Source of the DNA: Bacteroidales bacterium
GTDB lineage: Bacteria; Bacteroidota; Bacteroidia; Bacteroidales; F082
Reading direction: 5' to 3'
Assembly: GCA_017530365.1 (NCBI GenBank)
Contig: JAFXMK010000017.1
Span: forward strand, 1-64,000
DNA length: 64,000 nt
A program made the translations under genes and the position numbers. Below the pieces are notes generated by a model. It did not search any database, was not told the origin of the DNA, and was given only the letters and a program-made list of their open reading frames with translations. This document shows, one piece after another, positions 32,682-41,994 of the stretch; within the stretch, counting starts at the first letter, position 1; each line of letters begins with the position of its first letter.

Positions 32682-33984
32682 TAATCCCCCGCAGGTCCTT
32701 GTAAAGTTGCACGGCATAGAGATCCGTCATGTTGGAGATGAAATCCAGCACCGATTGGACCTTGTAATACATGCCTTCGTGTAATGGCGTAAACTGCTCG
32801 GGTATCAGGCTCAACAACTTTTTGTTGTATGCTTTGTCAGGTTCCAAGATGGCGCCGATGAATTCCTCGAGTAGTGTCCCGATGACATTGAATCCAGTCA
32901 ATTCGATTTTTACCACGGATGGGTGGCGATAGATGTCCTTGACGGATTGTTTGCGGCATTGTTTCAAGGCGTTATCCTCGTGTTCGGGAAGATAGGAGAT
33001 CAGGCTGTCTTTGAAGTTGCCTTCCATGATCTCATCGTAATGAGCCACAAAGATGTCGCTGGCCAAGTTGACCAGTTTGTTGATCAAGGTGGCTCTCAGG
33101 AAAGCCATGCGCTCGTTCAGGTCGCTCACTTCGCGATACACCTCGTCTTTGTGCTTGAAAACGTTGGCATCTATTGTGGGGTCGAAGAACGACATGAAAG
33201 CCTGCTCGATGGTCTCTGTGCTGATGATGCCCCGTTTGTGGGCGTCCTCCATGTCGAGGATCAGGTAACAGATGTCGTCGGAGGCTTCCATCATGTATGA
33301 GAGAGGGTGTCGGGCATAGACCAGATGCTCGTCGTCGATCTTGGGGATGCCGCATTCGTGCATGGTTTCCTCGAAAACTTCGAGATCAGAATAAAACACG
33401 TTGTATTTTTTCCGGTTGCCTTTGTTGAAAGAGGGGTAGGGGTATTTGATCAAAGAGCCTAAGGTGGCGGCTGTCAGCGACAAACCTCCAGGGCGGCGAC
33501 CGTGGAATTGGCTGGTCAGCAGATGGAAAGCGTTGGCGTTGCCTTCAAATGCGATTAAATCGCTCCATTGCTCCGGAAGCATGGCATTTTGGAGTTCCTT
33601 GCCTTTGCCGTCCTTGAAGAAGCTGCCAATAGTGTCTTCTCCGGAATGGCCGAAAGGCGGGTTGCCAAGGTCGTGAGCGAGGCATACCGTGGAAACGATG
33701 GTTTCGATGTCGGACTGGTGTTCTTTCAATTCGTCATTGGTCAATTTCTGAACGGTCCGACAGGCTATGGATCGCCCAACGCTGGCCACTTCCAAGCTGT
33801 GGGTCAGGCGGTTGTGGACCATCTGGCTTCCGGGGAGGGGAAACACCTGAGTCTTGTTTTGCAGTCGGCGGAATGCGCTTGAAAAGATGATGCGGTCATA
33901 GTCGCGTTGGAAGGAACTGCGGATGTCGGCGCTCTTGTGCGGCGATGCGTAGCGGTGTGTTGAAAGGAGGTCGTTCCAGTTCAT
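32677..33984 (-). CDS. dgt: dGTP triphosphohydrolase
   Basis: HD-domain enzyme that splits dGTP (or other dNTPs) to the nucleoside and triphosphate, trimming dNTP pools. The 435 residues carry the metal site: H in NRLTHSLEVASVG, the HD pair in CLAHDLGNPPFGHSGE, and the later D in EASDDICYLILD. RDYDRIIFSSAFRRLQNKTQVFPL is the typical N-terminus. Length fits the dGTPase type I family. It begins 20 bp after the stop of the FISUMP lipoprotein gene on the same strand, so the two may share a transcript despite unrelated roles. Its 3' end faces tsaD across 24 bp of heptamer repeat. Confidence 0.95.
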   Translation of the reverse strand: MNWNDLLSTHRYASPHKSADIRSSFQRDYDRIIFSSAFRRLQNKTQVFPLPGSQMVHNRLTHSLEVASVGRSIACRTVQKLTNDELKEHQSDIETIVSTVCLAHDLGNPPFGHSGEDTIGSFFKDGKGKELQNAMLPEQWSDLIAFEGNANAFHLLTSQFHGRRPGGLSLTAATLGSLIKYPYPSFNKGNRKKYNVFYSDLEVFEETMHECGIPKIDDEHLVYARHPLSYMMEASDDICYLILDMEDAHKRGIISTETIEQAFMSFFDPTIDANVFKHKDEVYREVSDLNERMAFLRATLINKLVNLASDIFVAHYDEIMEGNFKDSLISYLPEHEDNALKQCRKQSVKDIYRHPSVVKIELTGFNVIGTLLEEFIGAILEPDKAYNKKLLSLIPEQFTPLHEGMYYKVQSVLDFISNMTDLYAVQLYKDLRGIS

Positions 33985-34004
33985 GAGATTTGTTTTTCAG
34001 AAGG

Positions 34005-36212
34005 TTAATGCCGCGTAGCAGAACGCACGGGTCGGATCGGCGCGCCGTTACAACGTTGGTAGGGGAATGAATTGTTTCCCACATGGAAAGCAAAGTAAGT
34101 GGGCATGAACGGGGTGTCGGGATGAAGATTGCAAGACCAGTAATTGCCTATTTCATTGCCTCCATAGACACCACTAGGTCCCATTCGTGTACCTGCAGCG
34201 GGTAGGAAAATGCTTTTTCCATTTGCTGCCGTAAACAACCCGCCATTCACACCATTCATTGTGGTCCATTGATAGTTGGTATTGTGCATGAGTTCCCATA
34301 ACTGTGAGTTGTCTGGTGTACACCATTCTTCCCCCCAGTTGACCGTGGCAGCATCGTCTTCTGGGAGAAGGATCGTGAGGTTGTCGGCAAAGCCGTTATA
34401 GCCGCAATTGGGATTAGTACAGTACTTGGTCAATCCAGATTCTTGGTTACCGTATTGATATGTGTCCCAGTTATAGACCTCTTTGGGCTGCACTTCCGCC
34501 CAAGCAAAATAGTCGCCATACTCTTCAGGGGCGGTGGCGCCAACATTATGGGTGGCCCACAGCGTACCACTTGGTAAGCCCAGATCCACCCAGTCTCCCT
34601 CTTCAGTAGCCCTCACGGTATCGCATGCTAACACGTTTCCATTCGTATCATACAGTTTGGAATAAAGGATGTCGCCTTGAGAGGGTGTCCAGTCCACCGT
34701 TACCTTGCCATCGCGGAGAATTCCATAATGGGATGAAAGATCACCGCTTGCTTCGAAGCGCATATACTGTTCCAGGGGTGTGATGACATCGGTATCAAGT
34801 AGGTAATTCCGGTCATATACAGTAAACTCGATCGTGTTGTTTTTCCCAATACTCACGCTTCCTTTTTCTTGATGCTCGATCTTTTGAGGCGCATGATACA
34901 GCGTTTTGTTCACGAGGTTTACTTTATCGGTGAGCAAGTTCTCTATCTCATATCCCATGAATTGGAAACTCAATCCAGCCCTGAAATCCACACCGGTATT
35001 GCAGTCGAGGCTCCATGCGCAATCATTATTGCCTTGTCCGATCAGGTCTTTATGGAAACCGCCACTCAAAGAGGTGGACAGAAAGGGCATGACATCGATG
35101 GAAGGACCGAGCATGTCATACAGCACCAACCTGAATCTTGGAAAAACCCAAAATGAGCTTTTCACCTCAGCGCTGCCTTCAATAGCGGGTTCCATAAACT
35201 CAAAAGTATTGGAGAAGGTGGACACCGGGGTTATCCCGTTGCCTTGCTGCCATTCAAATCCCAACCGGCCTTCCGCATCGTCTTTGAACCCAATTGTGGC
35301 CGCAATCTCACCTTCTGCCGAAAGCGTCACATGCCGATACAAGTCGGAGTTGATTTGAATAACCACAGGAACACCATACACAATAAACCGGATTCTAGGT
35401 GTTTTCACTGGATTGTGTTTCCAAATCTCGTAACCATTGTCGTATTCGATCTCATTGCTGATACCGCACGTTGTTTCCATCTCTGAATGGAAGGTGCCGA
35501 CAAGATAGCCGTTGATGTTCAGGGCTTGACTTCTGTAGCGATCCACCAAGTTTTCGGTGATCTCATGGATGTCCCTTCCGCCGAAATTCATATACATCTC
35601 GACGCCCAAGTCGAAATTGAACAGCAACTTTCTCATTTCAACGGAGAAGTAGTCGGTGACAGAGAGCAGTTCCGTATTGTTGTAATCTAAGTTGAAATTC
35701 CATAGATATTGGGTGAACCCGAACCCATCATCGTTCGCTCTCTTCAAATCCGTCTTTTGAAACGTGCCGTCATCACCTTGCAGGAAAACCGCTGTAGGAT
35801 AAAACGTCTTTGCTGCAGATTTCTTGGTGTTTTCGATAGTCGTCAGTGTTATATCTGTATTGGCGAAAATATCGGTGAGATAAGCCTGGATCGAAGTGAG
35901 GCTGACGGTTTTCCCATCCACAGTCGTTGATTCGACAAAGACATAGCGAACGGCGGTGTCCTGGTCGATGGTGATGATGGAACCAGGTGTAATTTCAGGC
36001 ATTTCTCCAGTAAATTGGATCTGGTAAAGGCCGGTGCTATCATTTGAGGCCAACAAGTTGGCTTGATTCCAATCAATGGGCACGTAATTCGGATTGATGA
36101 TGTCACTGCTATCTCCTCCCGGGATTGGTCCGTCTTCGGGTTTGCAACGGGTTGCCATAAAAAAGGCTGTCAGTAGAAGGAGGGTGGCTAAAAATGGCTT
36201 GTATTTCTTCAT
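34005..36212 (-). CDS. large lipoprotein-like protein with C-terminal FISUMP domain
   Basis: About 735 residues from the ATG at 36212. The signal sequence ends in TRCKPEDG, so lipidation at Cys is likely though the box is not ideal. The body is beta-rich, with no enzyme motif. The last about 190 residues form a Fibrobacter-succinogenes-major-paralog (FISUMP) domain: VDLGLPSGTLWATHNVG, DYFAWAE, WCTPDNSQLWEL, GKSIFLPAAGTRMG, YWSCNLH, and a terminal APIRPVR. FISUMP proteins are abundant surface proteins of unknown function in Bacteroidetes. The ORF opens at 36269, but the promoter at 36237-36244 makes 36212 the likely start. It probably leads into dgt. Confidence 0.85.
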   Translation of the reverse strand: MKKYKPFLATLLLLTAFFMATRCKPEDGPIPGGDSSDIINPNYVPIDWNQANLLASNDSTGLYQIQFTGEMPEITPGSIITIDQDTAVRYVFVESTTVDGKTVSLTSIQAYLTDIFANTDITLTTIENTKKSAAKTFYPTAVFLQGDDGTFQKTDLKRANDDGFGFTQYLWNFNLDYNNTELLSVTDYFSVEMRKLLFNFDLGVEMYMNFGGRDIHEITENLVDRYRSQALNINGYLVGTFHSEMETTCGISNEIEYDNGYEIWKHNPVKTPRIRFIVYGVPVVIQINSDLYRHVTLSAEGEIAATIGFKDDAEGRLGFEWQQGNGITPVSTFSNTFEFMEPAIEGSAEVKSSFWVFPRFRLVLYDMLGPSIDVMPFLSTSLSGGFHKDLIGQGNNDCAWSLDCNTGVDFRAGLSFQFMGYEIENLLTDKVNLVNKTLYHAPQKIEHQEKGSVSIGKNNTIEFTVYDRNYLLDTDVITPLEQYMRFEASGDLSSHYGILRDGKVTVDWTPSQGDILYSKLYDTNGNVLACDTVRATEEGDWVDLGLPSGTLWATHNVGATAPEEYGDYFAWAEVQPKEVYNWDTYQYGNQESGLTKYCTNPNCGYNGFADNLTILLPEDDAATVNWGEEWCTPDNSQLWELMHNTNYQWTTMNGVNGGLFTAANGKSIFLPAAGTRMGPSGVYGGNEIGNYWSCNLHPDTPFMPTYFAFHVGNNSFPYQRCNGAPIRPVRSATRH

Positions 36213-36236
36213 TGAGGAATAATGTGTTGTTTGATG

Positions 36237-36244
36237 CAAAAGTA
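36237..36244 (-). promoter_or_regulatory. -7 box for FISUMP lipoprotein
   Basis: TACTTTTG on the minus strand, 24 bp before the ATG at 36212. Confidence 0.6.
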
Positions 36245-36279
36245 CTAACATTTTAAATGATGGTTTCATTGTTTTTGAT

Positions 36280-36287
36280 TATTTTTG
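36280..36287 (+). promoter_or_regulatory. -7 box for secreted protein at 36317
   Basis: TATTTTTG, 26-29 bp before the ATG pair at 36314/36317. It shows that the upstream in-frame ATG at 36257 cannot be the start. Confidence 0.6.
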
Positions 36288-36316
36288 CAATTAGTCTTTT
36301 TGTAGTCTGTTTCATG

Positions 36317-37804
36317 ATGAAAGTAATTGGACTTTTTCTGCTTGCACTGGTTCTTGGGCTCAGATTGAATGCTCAGTCGCCTCAAACCTATATGGTCAGC
36401 GATTTTGCGGAAGACGAGCTGGAATCGGTGTTGGATCTATGTGGGAAGGGCGGTATCGAGCAAGTGTTGCATAAGAGTCCTTTTTCTTCGTATGGGCATT
36501 ACGAATGGGATCCTGCTTTTGCCAGCAAGGGCGACCGTTCGGTGGCTCGGATGGTTCAAAAGGCTCAAGAGGCTGGTGTGCGGTTGGGCTTGCTTATCCA
36601 TGAAGATGCGATCAGCCTCAATGACAGTTATTTTGCGCCTCGCTATTTCAAGCAGTTGCGGAAGACAGGTCCCGTGCAGTTCTATTCCAATATCACGGCA
36701 GAACAACGGGATTTGGTGATTTATCATACTGAAGAGCTGGATCAACCTTCTACCTTGAATTTGATTTTGGTTGGTAAGGAGATGCTTTCTTACGGCACGA
36801 TGGAACCTGCTGGCGACATGCTCTTCTTGCATCGTTGCTTCCGTGGCATTCATGGTACGAAGAATGTAGAGCATGAGAAGAGAGAAGAAGCCTACAAGAT
36901 ATGGGACTCGCCTGAGCGATATTGCGCTCCCGAAGGTGCCTTGCTCGATTCTGTCAGAAATCGATTGGTCCAAAGAATTGTCGCTGCAGGAAGCCCTTTC
37001 ACGATGCTGAATGGTGGCTATGGACAGGATTTGGTGAATACATCGCAACGAGTGCAGTTGGTGGAACGTTGGTCGCATCACGATGGCTCTCAGCCGCTGA
37101 TGCTCGGATGGATCCCGGTTAGGGTCTCCGACAAACGGCAGGCGAGCTCGACGCTGGAAGACCTGGAGTGGGTGCTGTCAAAGGCGGCGGCCTTTAATGC
37201 TGGCTTTGGGCTGGTAATCGACCGTATCGCTTTGAAGCGCTATGGACAACTTGACAAAGTGATGGCGCTCGTCAAGGCGTGGAATGCGGTTCGCGATGCT
37301 GGCGTGCTTACCGAGTACCAAAAAGAAGATCTCCGCGATCCCTACGCCGACTGGCATCTGGAGCCATACGGAGAGGAGGGCTATCTGCTATTCCCAGTCC
37401 ATCAGTCACGAGGCTACCGTTGTGTCTTCCAAGAGAGAGGATCGCATCGGGAGACGTGGCAGTGGAAGTCGGATGAAACGAGTGTTGTCGGCTTGCGTAT
37501 CGAGGTAAAAGGCAAAGGAGAGATCCGACAGCCAATGTTGGCTACGGCAAGTGACACTTTGGTCTTCCCATGCGTCGTGAAAGTGGGAGAGTTCCTGCTC
37601 TGCGACTTCGATGGTGTAGCGAGGGTCACCGACGCCGACTATCACACCCTTCAAGAATTTCCCTTGGAAAGGATGCTGACGTTGTCCGAAGGGGAGTCGT
37701 CCGTGTTTTTCTCATGCGATGTAGAAGGTGACAAAAAGCTGCCTGAGGTAAGTGTTCGCTATTTTACGCGAGAAGAGCCGACGCTGCTTCGCATGAATAG
37801 ATGA
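36317..37804 (+). CDS. secreted protein of unknown function, TIM-barrel glycosidase-like
   Basis: About 495 residues from ATG 36317 (36314 is an alternative), with a signal peptide MKVIGLFLLALVLGLRLNAQ. The middle part looks like a TIM barrel: GGIEQVLHKSPFSSYGHYEW, a KAQEAGVRLGLLIHEDAISLND strand-loop, MLFLHRCFRGIHGTKNVEH, MLNGGYGQD, and AAAFNAGFGLVIDR near residue 300. This order (a substrate-facing W/H, then HEDAIS and NGG loops) recalls secreted glycoside-hydrolase-like proteins of Bacteroidales. A C-terminal beta-sandwich (about 380-495) follows. I cannot assign a family or confirm catalytic acids. Single gene between a divergent FISUMP gene and feoAB. Confidence 0.75.
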   Translation: MKVIGLFLLALVLGLRLNAQSPQTYMVSDFAEDELESVLDLCGKGGIEQVLHKSPFSSYGHYEWDPAFASKGDRSVARMVQKAQEAGVRLGLLIHEDAISLNDSYFAPRYFKQLRKTGPVQFYSNITAEQRDLVIYHTEELDQPSTLNLILVGKEMLSYGTMEPAGDMLFLHRCFRGIHGTKNVEHEKREEAYKIWDSPERYCAPEGALLDSVRNRLVQRIVAAGSPFTMLNGGYGQDLVNTSQRVQLVERWSHHDGSQPLMLGWIPVRVSDKRQASSTLEDLEWVLSKAAAFNAGFGLVIDRIALKRYGQLDKVMALVKAWNAVRDAGVLTEYQKEDLRDPYADWHLEPYGEEGYLLFPVHQSRGYRCVFQERGSHRETWQWKSDETSVVGLRIEVKGKGEIRQPMLATASDTLVFPCVVKVGEFLLCDFDGVARVTDADYHTLQEFPLERMLTLSEGESSVFFSCDVEGDKKLPEVSVRYFTREEPTLLRMNR

Positions 37805-37859
37805 AAAACGGGGTGAAATATCCCTATTAATTAGGATGCTTTTGAATGGATAAAAGCGG

Positions 37860-37867
37860 TATCTTTG
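37860..37867 (+). promoter_or_regulatory. -7 box for feoAB
   Basis: TATCTTTG, 24 bp before the ATG at 37892. No Fur-type palindrome stood out on inspection. Confidence 0.55.
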
Positions 37868-37891
37868 CCCACTTTATTGAAGAAAAAGATC

Positions 37892-40255
37892 ATGATGACT
37901 TTGGATCAACTTGAGATAGGAAAGACGGCACTGATCAAGAAGGTCGGTGGTGAGGGCTCTCGTCGTCAGCACTTTCTTGATATGGGACTCATTCCCGATG
38001 TTGTCATCCATCTAGTGAAATACGCGCCTTTGGGCGACCCGATGGAGGTGATGATACATGGCTATTCCCTCACGCTGCGCAAGGCTGATGCCGCATTGAT
38101 CGAAGTGGCGCCTTGTGAGCCCTCGACTGAAGAGCCTCGCGATGTAAAGAGCGATGAGAAGCTGTACATCCGTGCCTTGCACGACCATAACGCACACCCA
38201 GGTCTGGGTGAGGAAGGTATCTATCACGACAAGACCCATGAGAAACCGCTTCCTAAAGGCACCAAGCTTACTTTTGCCTTGGCGGGTCAACAAAACTGTG
38301 GCAAGACCACGCTGTTCAACCAGCTGACAGGCGCCAACCAACATGTGGGCAACTTCCCCGGTGTCACGGTGGATCGTAAGGACGGCGTAATCAAAGGACA
38401 CCCCGAGACCATGGTGACCGATTTGCCAGGCATATATTCGTTGTCCCCCTATACCTCGGAGGAAATCGTCTCACGTCAGTTCATCATTGATGAGAAGCCG
38501 AAAGCCATCATCAATATCGTGGATGCCAACAACATCGAACGTAACCTATATTTGACCATGCAGCTGATGGAGCTGGGTAAGCCCATGGTGCTCGCCTTGA
38601 ATATGATGGATGAGGTTCGCAATAATGGTGGTAGTATCTTGGTGAACGACATGGAAAAGATACTTGGCCTGCCTGTGGTGCCGATCTCAGCTTCGAAAAA
38701 CGAAGGTATCACGGAGTTGGTGGAGCATGCCCTGCACATTGCCCAGTACCAAGAGGCACCGGTGCGTCAGGATTTCTGCGACAAAGACGATCATGGCGGA
38801 GCGGTGCACCGTTGCCTGCACAGCATCATGCATCTCATCGAGGACCATGCCCAACGGGCTGAGATCCCTGTTCGTTTTGCCGCCTCCAAGCTCATCGAAG
38901 GCGATGACATCGTAATGGAAGCATTGAAGCTTTCCCAAAACGAGAAAGAAACACTTGAGCATCTGATTGTTCAAATGGAGGAGGAGCGCGGCCTCGACCG
39001 TGCTGCAGCCATGGCCGAGATGCGTTTTGCCTTTATCAAGCGTCTTTGCGACAAGACGGTGGTGAAACCTAAGGAGAGTAAGGAATATCGCCGGAGTCGC
39101 AAGATCGACAAGATCCTCACGGGCAAATGGACGGCCATCCCGATTTTCATCCTGGTGATGGTGGCCATCATCTATCTCTCCATCGATTTGATCGGTGCGC
39201 CTTTGCAGGATTGGCTCGACCAGGGCATCACTTGGTTGGCTGGTGTCTGTGGCGGCGCCTTGGCTCGTTGGAACGTCAGTCCTGCCGTGCAATCGTTGGT
39301 GGTTGACGGCATCTTTGGCGGCGTGGGCAGCGTGCTCAGCTTTGTGCCAATCATCATCCTGCTGTTCTTCTTTCTAAGTCTGTTGGAGGACAGCGGCTAC
39401 ATGGCTCGTGTGGCCTTTGTGAGCGACAGCTTCCTGCGAAAGCTGGGCCTAACGGGACATAGCATTGTGCCGATGCTCATCGGCTTCGGATGCACTGTGC
39501 CGGCTGTCATGGCTTCCCGTACCTTGCATTCCACCCACGACCGATGGCGTACCATCCTGTTGACGCCTTTCATGAGCTGTTCGGCCAAGATCCCGATCTA
39601 TGGATTCTTCACCAGTGTGTTTTTCCCTGGTCGTGGCGGCGTGGTGCTGATCTGTCTCTATCTGTTGGGTATCGTTGTCGGCATTGTCACTGCCTTGGTG
39701 ACCAAACTTTTCAACAGACATCATGACGTGGCGCCATTCGTGATGGAGTTGCCTAACTACCGCATGCCGAGCGCCAAAAACGTCGCCCATCTGCTTTGGG
39801 ACAAGACCAAGGACTTCGTGCAGCGTGCTTTTACGGTGATCTTCTTGGCGACCTTGGTGATATGGTTCCTCCAGACCTTTGACTTCCATTTCCAGATGGT
39901 GGAGAATGGTGAGGGCAGCATGCTGGCTAGTGTGGCAGGCTGGATCGCTCCTATCTTCCGTCCAATAGGTTTGGGCAACTGGCAAGTGGTCACGGCTTTG
40001 ATCAGCGGCTTCATGGCTAAGGAGAGCGTGGTTGCCACCTTGGAAGTGTTGAATGCCATGCCGTTGTTTACTATGGCCACGAGCGTTTCCATGCTGGTGT
40101 TCTGCCTGCTCTATACGCCTTGTGTGGCTGCGGTGGCTTCCATCCGTCGCGAGCTGGGAACAAAATGGATGCTTTTCATCATCGCCTTCCAATGCGTGGT
40201 AGCTTGGGTCGTCGCTTGGGTCGCCTATCTCATCGCTAACGCTATTATCGGATGA
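37892..40255 (+). CDS. feoB: FeoA-FeoB fusion ferrous iron transporter
   Basis: Fe(II) uptake across the inner membrane. About 787 residues. FeoA, an SH3-like domain, occupies residues about 1-75 (TLDQLEIGKTALIKKVGG, RRQHFLDMGLIPD, YSLTLRKADAALIEV). The FeoB G domain follows at about 125-290 with the P-loop GQQNCGKTTLFN, switch GNFPGVTVDRKDG, G3 DLPGIYSL and G4 ALNMMDE. The membrane part has the conserved Cys-containing gates FGCTVPAVMASR and LYTPCVAAVASIRRE. Fusion of FeoA to FeoB is common in Bacteroidetes. ATG 37892 or 37895 is preferred over 37865, which lies inside the -7 box. The stop overlaps the next ATG (ATGA), coupling it to the small Cys-rich partner. Confidence 0.95.
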   Translation: MMTLDQLEIGKTALIKKVGGEGSRRQHFLDMGLIPDVVIHLVKYAPLGDPMEVMIHGYSLTLRKADAALIEVAPCEPSTEEPRDVKSDEKLYIRALHDHNAHPGLGEEGIYHDKTHEKPLPKGTKLTFALAGQQNCGKTTLFNQLTGANQHVGNFPGVTVDRKDGVIKGHPETMVTDLPGIYSLSPYTSEEIVSRQFIIDEKPKAIINIVDANNIERNLYLTMQLMELGKPMVLALNMMDEVRNNGGSILVNDMEKILGLPVVPISASKNEGITELVEHALHIAQYQEAPVRQDFCDKDDHGGAVHRCLHSIMHLIEDHAQRAEIPVRFAASKLIEGDDIVMEALKLSQNEKETLEHLIVQMEEERGLDRAAAMAEMRFAFIKRLCDKTVVKPKESKEYRRSRKIDKILTGKWTAIPIFILVMVAIIYLSIDLIGAPLQDWLDQGITWLAGVCGGALARWNVSPAVQSLVVDGIFGGVGSVLSFVPIIILLFFFLSLLEDSGYMARVAFVSDSFLRKLGLTGHSIVPMLIGFGCTVPAVMASRTLHSTHDRWRTILLTPFMSCSAKIPIYGFFTSVFFPGRGGVVLICLYLLGIVVGIVTALVTKLFNRHHDVAPFVMELPNYRMPSAKNVAHLLWDKTKDFVQRAFTVIFLATLVIWFLQTFDFHFQMVENGEGSMLASVAGWIAPIFRPIGLGNWQVVTALISGFMAKESVVATLEVLNAMPLFTMATSVSMLVFCLLYTPCVAAVASIRRELGTKWMLFIIAFQCVVAWVVAWVAYLIANAIIG

Positions 40256-40413
40256 ATCTTGCAACCGTCATAGTGCTTTTGGTGGTGCTGGCCCTTGTGG
40301 CGCTCGCAGTCGTCACCTTGCGCAAAGGCAAACGTTCGTGCTGTGATGGAAAAGACAAAAAAACAGGAGGCAGTTGTGCCTCCTGTAATGTTGATTGTCC
40401 GTTTAAGAGGTGA
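40252..40413 (+). CDS. FeoB-associated Cys-rich membrane protein
   Basis: A 53-residue protein: one N-terminal membrane helix (about 2-23, MNLATVIVLLVVLALVALAV) followed by a short cytosolic tail rich in Lys, Gly and five Cys (SCCDGK, GGSCASCNVDCPFKR). This is the FeoB_associated family, found directly behind feoB in many Bacteroidetes and thought to assist Fe(II) transport. Its ATG overlaps the feoB stop. The Cys-tail codons also form a perfect 10-bp inverted repeat (40363-40386) that acts, on the other strand, as a terminator. Confidence 0.9.
   Translation: MNLATVIVLLVVLALVALAVVTLRKGKRSCCDGKDKKTGGSCASCNVDCPFKR
40357..40386 (-). terminator. intrinsic terminator for pepD located inside the feoB-partner gene
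   Basis: Read on the minus strand: ACAGGAGGCA, loop CAAC, TGCCTCCTGT, then TTTTTTG. A perfect 10-bp stem plus T-run, about 100 bp after the pepD stop. On the plus strand the run is A7 before the stem, so it would not terminate feoAB. Confidence 0.7.
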
Positions 40414-40414
40414 G

Positions 40415-40486
40415 AGGTTAAAGGTTAAAGGTTAAAGGTTAAAGGTGGTAATTGACCTCTAACCTCTAACCTTTAACCTTTAACCT
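40415..40486. repeat. inverted arrays of a heptamer (AGGTTAA / TTAACCT) between convergent genes
   Basis: AGGTTAA occurs four times in tandem at 40415-40442 with a partial fifth. After a 9-bp spacer the complementary array (CTAACCT, CTAACCT, TTAACCT, TTAACCT) follows to the pepD stop. Together they can fold into one long hairpin between the feo partner gene and pepD. Confidence 0.85.
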
Positions 40487-41946
40487 CATTTCGGTGCGTT
40501 CTTAAGAATATCGCAAAGCAGATCCCAGAACATCTGAACGGTCTTGATCTCGATGCGTTCGTCGGGTGAGTGGACGCCGCGGAGGGTAGGACCGAAGCTG
40601 ATCATATCCATGCCTTTGATCTTGTCGCCGATGAGGCCACATTCCAGTCCAGCGTGGATGGCGCGCACCTTCGGGTCTTTGCCGAAACGTTTCTTATAGA
40701 CTTTCACGGCGATGTCGCAGATCTTCGACTTGGGGTTGGGTGTCCAGCCGGGATAGCCGTCGGTGTGTTCCACATCGGCGCCGGCGAGGTTGAAGATGGT
40801 CTCCACCATGTTGGCGACATTTTCCTTAGCTGAGTCGATGGAGCTGCGTTGCGAAGTCTGGATGAAGAAGTAGCCTTCTCTCTTCTTGCAGGAGGCCAGG
40901 TTGGTGGAGGTCTCCACGAAGTTCGGGATGGTCTGTGACCACTCGATGACGCCGTGCGGGCAAGCATAGAGGGCGTTGAGCAGCTCGAATTGCGACACCT
41001 CGTCGATGACGACGTCGGGTTGGATCTCGGCTTTCTCAGCGACAACGGTGATGCCTGGGTCGGCTACTTGGTATTCGTTGCGGAAGTTGCCTTCCATCTC
41101 CTTGCAGAAGCTCACGAAGCCTTCGCAGCACTCGTTGGGCAGATAGACCACGGCAGTAGCTTCGCGGGCGATGGCGTTGCGGAGGTTGCCGCCTTGGAAG
41201 TCGTAGAGGGCGAGGTCGTAACGGCCCGTGGCATCCCAAAGGATGCGGGTCAACAGCTTATTGGCGTTGGCGAGGTTCTTGTTGATATCGTCGCCAGAGT
41301 GGCCGCCTTTGAGGCCTTTCACGGTGACGCGGTAGGCGGTGGCTTCTTCCGGAGCAGGCTCCAGGTCGTACCACATCTTCACGATGGTGTCCATGCCGCC
41401 GGCGCAGCCGATGAAGATCTCGCCTTCGTCCTCTGAGTCGAGGTTGAGGAGGATGCGTGATTTCATGTGTTTAGGGTCGAGGGCTTCGGCTCCGGTGAGG
41501 CCAGTCTCTTCATCGACGGTGAAGATGCACTCCAGGGGACCGTGTTTTACCTTGGGGTCGGTGATGATGGCCAGTGCGGCAGCGACGCCGATGCCGTCGT
41601 CAGCACCGAGGGTGGTGCCGTTGGCGTGCAGCCATTCGCCTTTGATGACAGCCTCGATGGGGTCTTTCTCAAAGTCGTGGACTTTGTCACCGTTTTTCTC
41701 GCACACCATGTCCATGTGGGCCTGGAGGGCGATCATCTTGCGGTCTTCCATGCCTTTGGTGGCCGGCACGGTCATGATGATGTTGCCGCATTTTTCCTTG
41801 GTATATTTGATCTTGTGATCTTTGGCCCATTTCTCAAGATATTGGACCATTTTGCCTTCTTTCTTGGAAGGACGTGGCACGCTGAGGATGCCTTGGAATT
41901 CTTTCCATACGCCTGCTGGCGCGAGTTTTAAGATTGAATCGTTCAT
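40486..41946 (-). CDS. pepD: aminoacyl-histidine dipeptidase (M20 family)
   Basis: Cytosolic zinc dipeptidase (carnosinase-type PepD/PepV) that hydrolyses Xaa-His and other dipeptides. The 486 residues show metal ligands in ALQAHMDMVCE and LGADDGIG, the catalytic Glu in IFTVDEETGLTGAE, the lid-domain junction VKGLKGGHSGDDI, and the C-terminal AIHAGLECGLIG, FGPTLRGVHSPDERI. Full length, start at 41946. No promoter was recognised upstream. The gene is separated from rpe by a hairpin element (41995-42080). The 3' end meets the heptamer arrays, and the likely terminator lies inside the convergent feo partner gene. Confidence 0.95.
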   Translation of the reverse strand: MNDSILKLAPAGVWKEFQGILSVPRPSKKEGKMVQYLEKWAKDHKIKYTKEKCGNIIMTVPATKGMEDRKMIALQAHMDMVCEKNGDKVHDFEKDPIEAVIKGEWLHANGTTLGADDGIGVAAALAIITDPKVKHGPLECIFTVDEETGLTGAEALDPKHMKSRILLNLDSEDEGEIFIGCAGGMDTIVKMWYDLEPAPEEATAYRVTVKGLKGGHSGDDINKNLANANKLLTRILWDATGRYDLALYDFQGGNLRNAIAREATAVVYLPNECCEGFVSFCKEMEGNFRNEYQVADPGITVVAEKAEIQPDVVIDEVSQFELLNALYACPHGVIEWSQTIPNFVETSTNLASCKKREGYFFIQTSQRSSIDSAKENVANMVETIFNLAGADVEHTDGYPGWTPNPKSKICDIAVKVYKKRFGKDPKVRAIHAGLECGLIGDKIKGMDMISFGPTLRGVHSPDERIEIKTVQMFWDLLCDILKNAPK

Positions 41947-41994
41947 TTTTTTTGAGTTTTAGATATTATGTAGTTTCGTTTCTTATGTTTAGGC

